A stretch of DNA of 64,000 bases, from the NCBI GenBank assembly GCA_948567375.1, contig OX419759.1, forward strand, positions 11,500,744 to 11,564,743. The letters run 5' to 3'. A model generated the notes under the pieces. That model did not search any database. It was not told the DNA's origin and worked only from the letters and a program-made list of their open reading frames with translations. A program made the translations under genes and the position numbers. This document shows, one piece after another, positions 61,324 through 64,000 of the stretch (position 1 is the stretch's first letter; each line of letters opens with the position of its first letter). This DNA is from Lunularia cruciata (taxonomy: Eukaryota; Streptophyta; Marchantiopsida; Lunulariales; Lunulariaceae).

Positions 61324-64000
61324 TCATGAGAACATCGTCTTAGTAACATGTAAAGTTTGGCTTGGCTACAGCCTCAATGTAATGATGTTCTTACCAAGAG
61401 CTATCTGACATAGATGCGTTGAAGAGGTGGGATATGAACTGCCATTGCTGTAGCCAACTTTCTGCAAGTCCAGCATTTTTTGGTGTCCCTTGTGGGTGCC
61501 TGCTCATGAGAGCATTCTGATGGTTGAAGTATCTTATTGTCCGTGAACAGTAAATGAATGCCAGTCAGGTACCGTAGAGCAATTGTTTGGCTGCTGGAGT
61601 TAATTCAATTGTTCAGGCATGGCAAGTCTAGGGAACCTGGGAGAAGGAAACCAGCTTTGAATATCGACGACCGTCGGTTGATCTTGTATTCACGTTGTAT
61701 CAAGTCGGAACTTTGCTGCTGGAAAACCATCTCAAAGAATGACTTGATCTTAGCCTAGATTTTTCCAGGTTAGTCTTTCTGTAGATGGGATAGGATGAAA
61801 ACGTGCCTACCTGCCAACAGAATAGGTATGGTCATAGAACTCCGAGTTCTCACGTCGAGGTCGTATATTCTGTGCACTCTCCTTATACTCCTATACTGGT
61901 GGGTACTCCCTGATGTGGGATAGAGGATTCTTTAATTTGAGATCTCAAGTGATGGTGCTGGCGAAGCACCCCTTCCAGTCCACTTTGGCACCAGAAACGT
62001 CCTCTTGGGGAAGCGCTTTGAAGTCAAGTAGTGTTCCCTGTCTATCAGTAGTCCTACTCACTTCGTTCCATTTGGACTTGTTAAGCAACTTCACTAAGTA
62101 CAATGGTAGTATGCGCTTGCGAGTCCTACCACAAGAGTTCTGTTTGTTGTAGCAATCGCTCGTGTCACGGGGAAGTCTGGTTCCCACAGCCATTCGGTCT
62201 TGCGGAAGGCTGCGGTCTCCGTTTGGTGCTCTTTTAATATTCAAGCAACTGATCTCATATACTGCTCTTCGGAGTGCACAGGGAAATACGGGAAGTAGTT
62301 AGATGTCCGACCCCGTCGTTCAAGACGTGTCCGGAACCTGTCCAGCTCGAGGAAACTTCCTGGAGACTAGACAGGATTGAGCTGTTTTACGAACTAAAAC
62401 CTCAATGCAGGAAATGTTTTTCACAAACCGAGAGGCTTGATCAAGCACAAGTTGGGAATATCATGATGAGATCGTGCATAAGACATGGACAGATAAAAAC
62501 CTCCAAAGAAAGATAGATTTCTGCCAACTGAACCAGAAAAAACAAACGTCCATGCCGCTGGTCATTGCGGGAACGGCTCCCCGTCCCGTTTGGTTGAGAG
62601 ATGTCTTCCACACGGAAGCGAGGATTAAGAGTAAGGAGTGCCATACGGTGAAGAGCTTTAGATGTAATGTTCTGTACAAAGTATTGCAATGTGGTCACTG
62701 GGGAAGTTCAAGTATTCATCAAAGTAGGTTAAGACATTCTTCTTAGTAAATATGCCCCATCTCTGATCCCCACGTCTCATTCCAAGCAAGAATCTCCAAA
62801 GAGCTTAGGGGAGAACTTATGCACGAGCTTAGGTCGAAACCTAGTGAGCACGAGTAAGGCTATTTTTAGTTTGTCATCTCAAGTTACCTTAACGAGGAAG
62901 TTGTAAGTTCTTCGCAAGTTGAACACAGGAGATCAAGAAGCTCGTAAAGATAAGCCAAATGACGAATTTCTGTAGTCCCTGTCTGAAAGTCTTGAAAAAA
63001 TCACGGGACATCACGTTTAACGTTTAAGGGTACGTCGAATGACTGGTTTCTTTAGTCGCTGTTTGGAAAGTGTTGAAGACAGTAGTTCTTGATTGCAAAT
63101 ATATATTGTATATTGTATTGTAAATACCTTTGATAGATTGAAACAATCTTATGTTATCTTTACTAAATAGCGGTCGTAATCGTAGCTACTCATATGACGT
63201 AATGTATAGATATTTACATGGATATGACGTATTGTATAGATATTTACACAGAGATAGCATTGAATATCTTGCACATGTTATTCGCTAGATTGAAATAATC
63301 TTGTGTTATCTTTACGAGATCGCGGTCGTAACCCAAGCTAATCACATGACATACTGTTAGATATTTACATGAAGATAGCATGGATATATCTTGCACATGT
63401 TATTATGTTCTAGCCTACACTTGTAAATGGTGTTAGATATCTTGCATATGTTAGAGTAGACTTGTATGTGGTTCAAAATATGGGTTGTTATTGTGACAAA
63501 ATTTGTGATTATAGATTCTCATAACATAAAACTTTAAAAGGGTGATTACCCATATAATGACTTATTAATTTAAGGGGATTGATTCGCATCCCCTTCGATG
63601 GATAGCAAATATGCCGGTGGCAACCGAAGTCTCTCAAAGTATAAGAGTATGAACAAGGTCATGTCTTTATTTCTCTAGCCTTAAAATTGTATGTGAATGT
63701 GGATATCCGGTTTAACACACGTTTTGTCAAAGATTCAGTAAAACCTCAAATTCTTAGAAACAAGGATATCTCTTTCATTTTTCTTGTCTACGTTACTTTA
63801 AACAATATCTATAGAGTGTTGTACTAAGAGCATTTGGGCTCGTGCAATCCAAAAGAAAATAATACTAATAGGTAATGCTTTTCCAGATTAGATGATCTTT
63901 TATAGACATTTCATTATGGAATTTCATTACTTTCTTATATATTAAATTTATTAATTATGGAACCCAAAGACTTAAAATAAATCTGATACGCTGTACACTA
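61324..64000. other. 3' flank of RPT2 and intergenic DNA
   Basis: Bases after the stop, to roughly 61.5 kb, should be the RPT2 3' untranslated region. Several 60-100-codon frames at 61.5-62.75 kb on both strands show no recognisable domain, although composition is gene-like. From about 62.9 kb the sequence turns AT-rich and contains the 152-bp duplication. Confidence 0.4.
63135..63418. repeat. 152-bp tandem duplication with nested 32-bp repeat
   Basis: Unit 1 starts at 63135 and unit 2 at 63287; both begin agattgaaa-aatctt and contain ttatcttta, gcggtcgtaa and agatatttacat. Unit 1 additionally holds an inner duplication of a block of about 32 bases (atatgacgta-tgtatagata and onward), which unit 2 lacks. 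Confidence 0.8.

Noticed and set aside
61945-62746. Frames of 79-99 codons on both strands downstream of RPT2
   Set aside because: Overlapping frames on both strands without any family resemblance or splice structure; likely chance openness in less AT-rich DNA.
1-64000. CRISPR arrays, bacterial operons, rRNA or tRNA genes, biosynthetic cluster
   Set aside because: I looked for regularly spaced repeats, clover-leaf-like conserved boxes and clustered enzyme genes and saw none. The window is ordinary plant chromosome with a retroelement island.

Overview
This is a nuclear window from a land plant. Spliced genes with GT-AG introns carry plant-type proteins: a proteasome ATPase Rpt2 nearly identical to angiosperm RPT2, a plant-style multi-RRM protein, a CHMP7-type SNF7 protein and a small plant-only protein. 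They are separated by long AT-rich stretches of decayed retrotransposons. A bryophyte such as a moss is my best guess from the slightly diverged but fully collinear proteins and the gypsy-type relics, but the sequence alone does not settle the lineage.

Layout. 1-3.4 kb: the 3' part of a plus-strand RNA-binding protein gene, with a possible alternative last exon at 4.19 kb. 3.4-8.2 kb: intergenic, with a strong hairpin joined to a (CT)26 microsatellite. 8.2-10.8 kb: a minus-strand eight-exon CHMP7/SNF7 gene. 10.8-15.9 kb: AT-rich intergenic DNA with shuffled repeat modules. 15.9-19.25 kb: a minus-strand three-exon gene for a 159-residue plant-specific protein of unknown function. 19.3-57.6 kb: a repeat island with no intact gene. 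It holds two related, heavily decayed Ty3/gypsy LTR elements (about 34.0-41.1 and 43.6-47.3 kb), further gypsy fragments (about 26.0 and 53.8-54.2 kb), a probable non-LTR (restriction-like endonuclease) relic at 56.9-57.3 kb, microsatellites and hairpins, and two gene-like, less AT-rich patches (31.7-32.3 and 47.7-49.5 kb). 57.6-61.3 kb: plus-strand six-exon RPT2 gene, complete. 61.3-64 kb: intergenic, with a 152-bp duplication.

The genes do not form a pathway or cluster. They are unrelated housekeeping functions (RNA binding, ESCRT membrane remodelling, proteasome assembly and unfolding, one unknown). I see no rRNA, tRNA, CRISPR or biosynthetic cluster. The most useful observations are two frame-consistent C-terminal forms of the RRM protein, a 156-bp repeat that replaces part of the pol gene of one gypsy element and recurs inverted 3.4 kb away, a repeated LTR-start arrangement after both gypsy elements, and the endonuclease-type non-LTR relic. 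Exon boundaries were derived by hand from splice sites and reading-frame phase.
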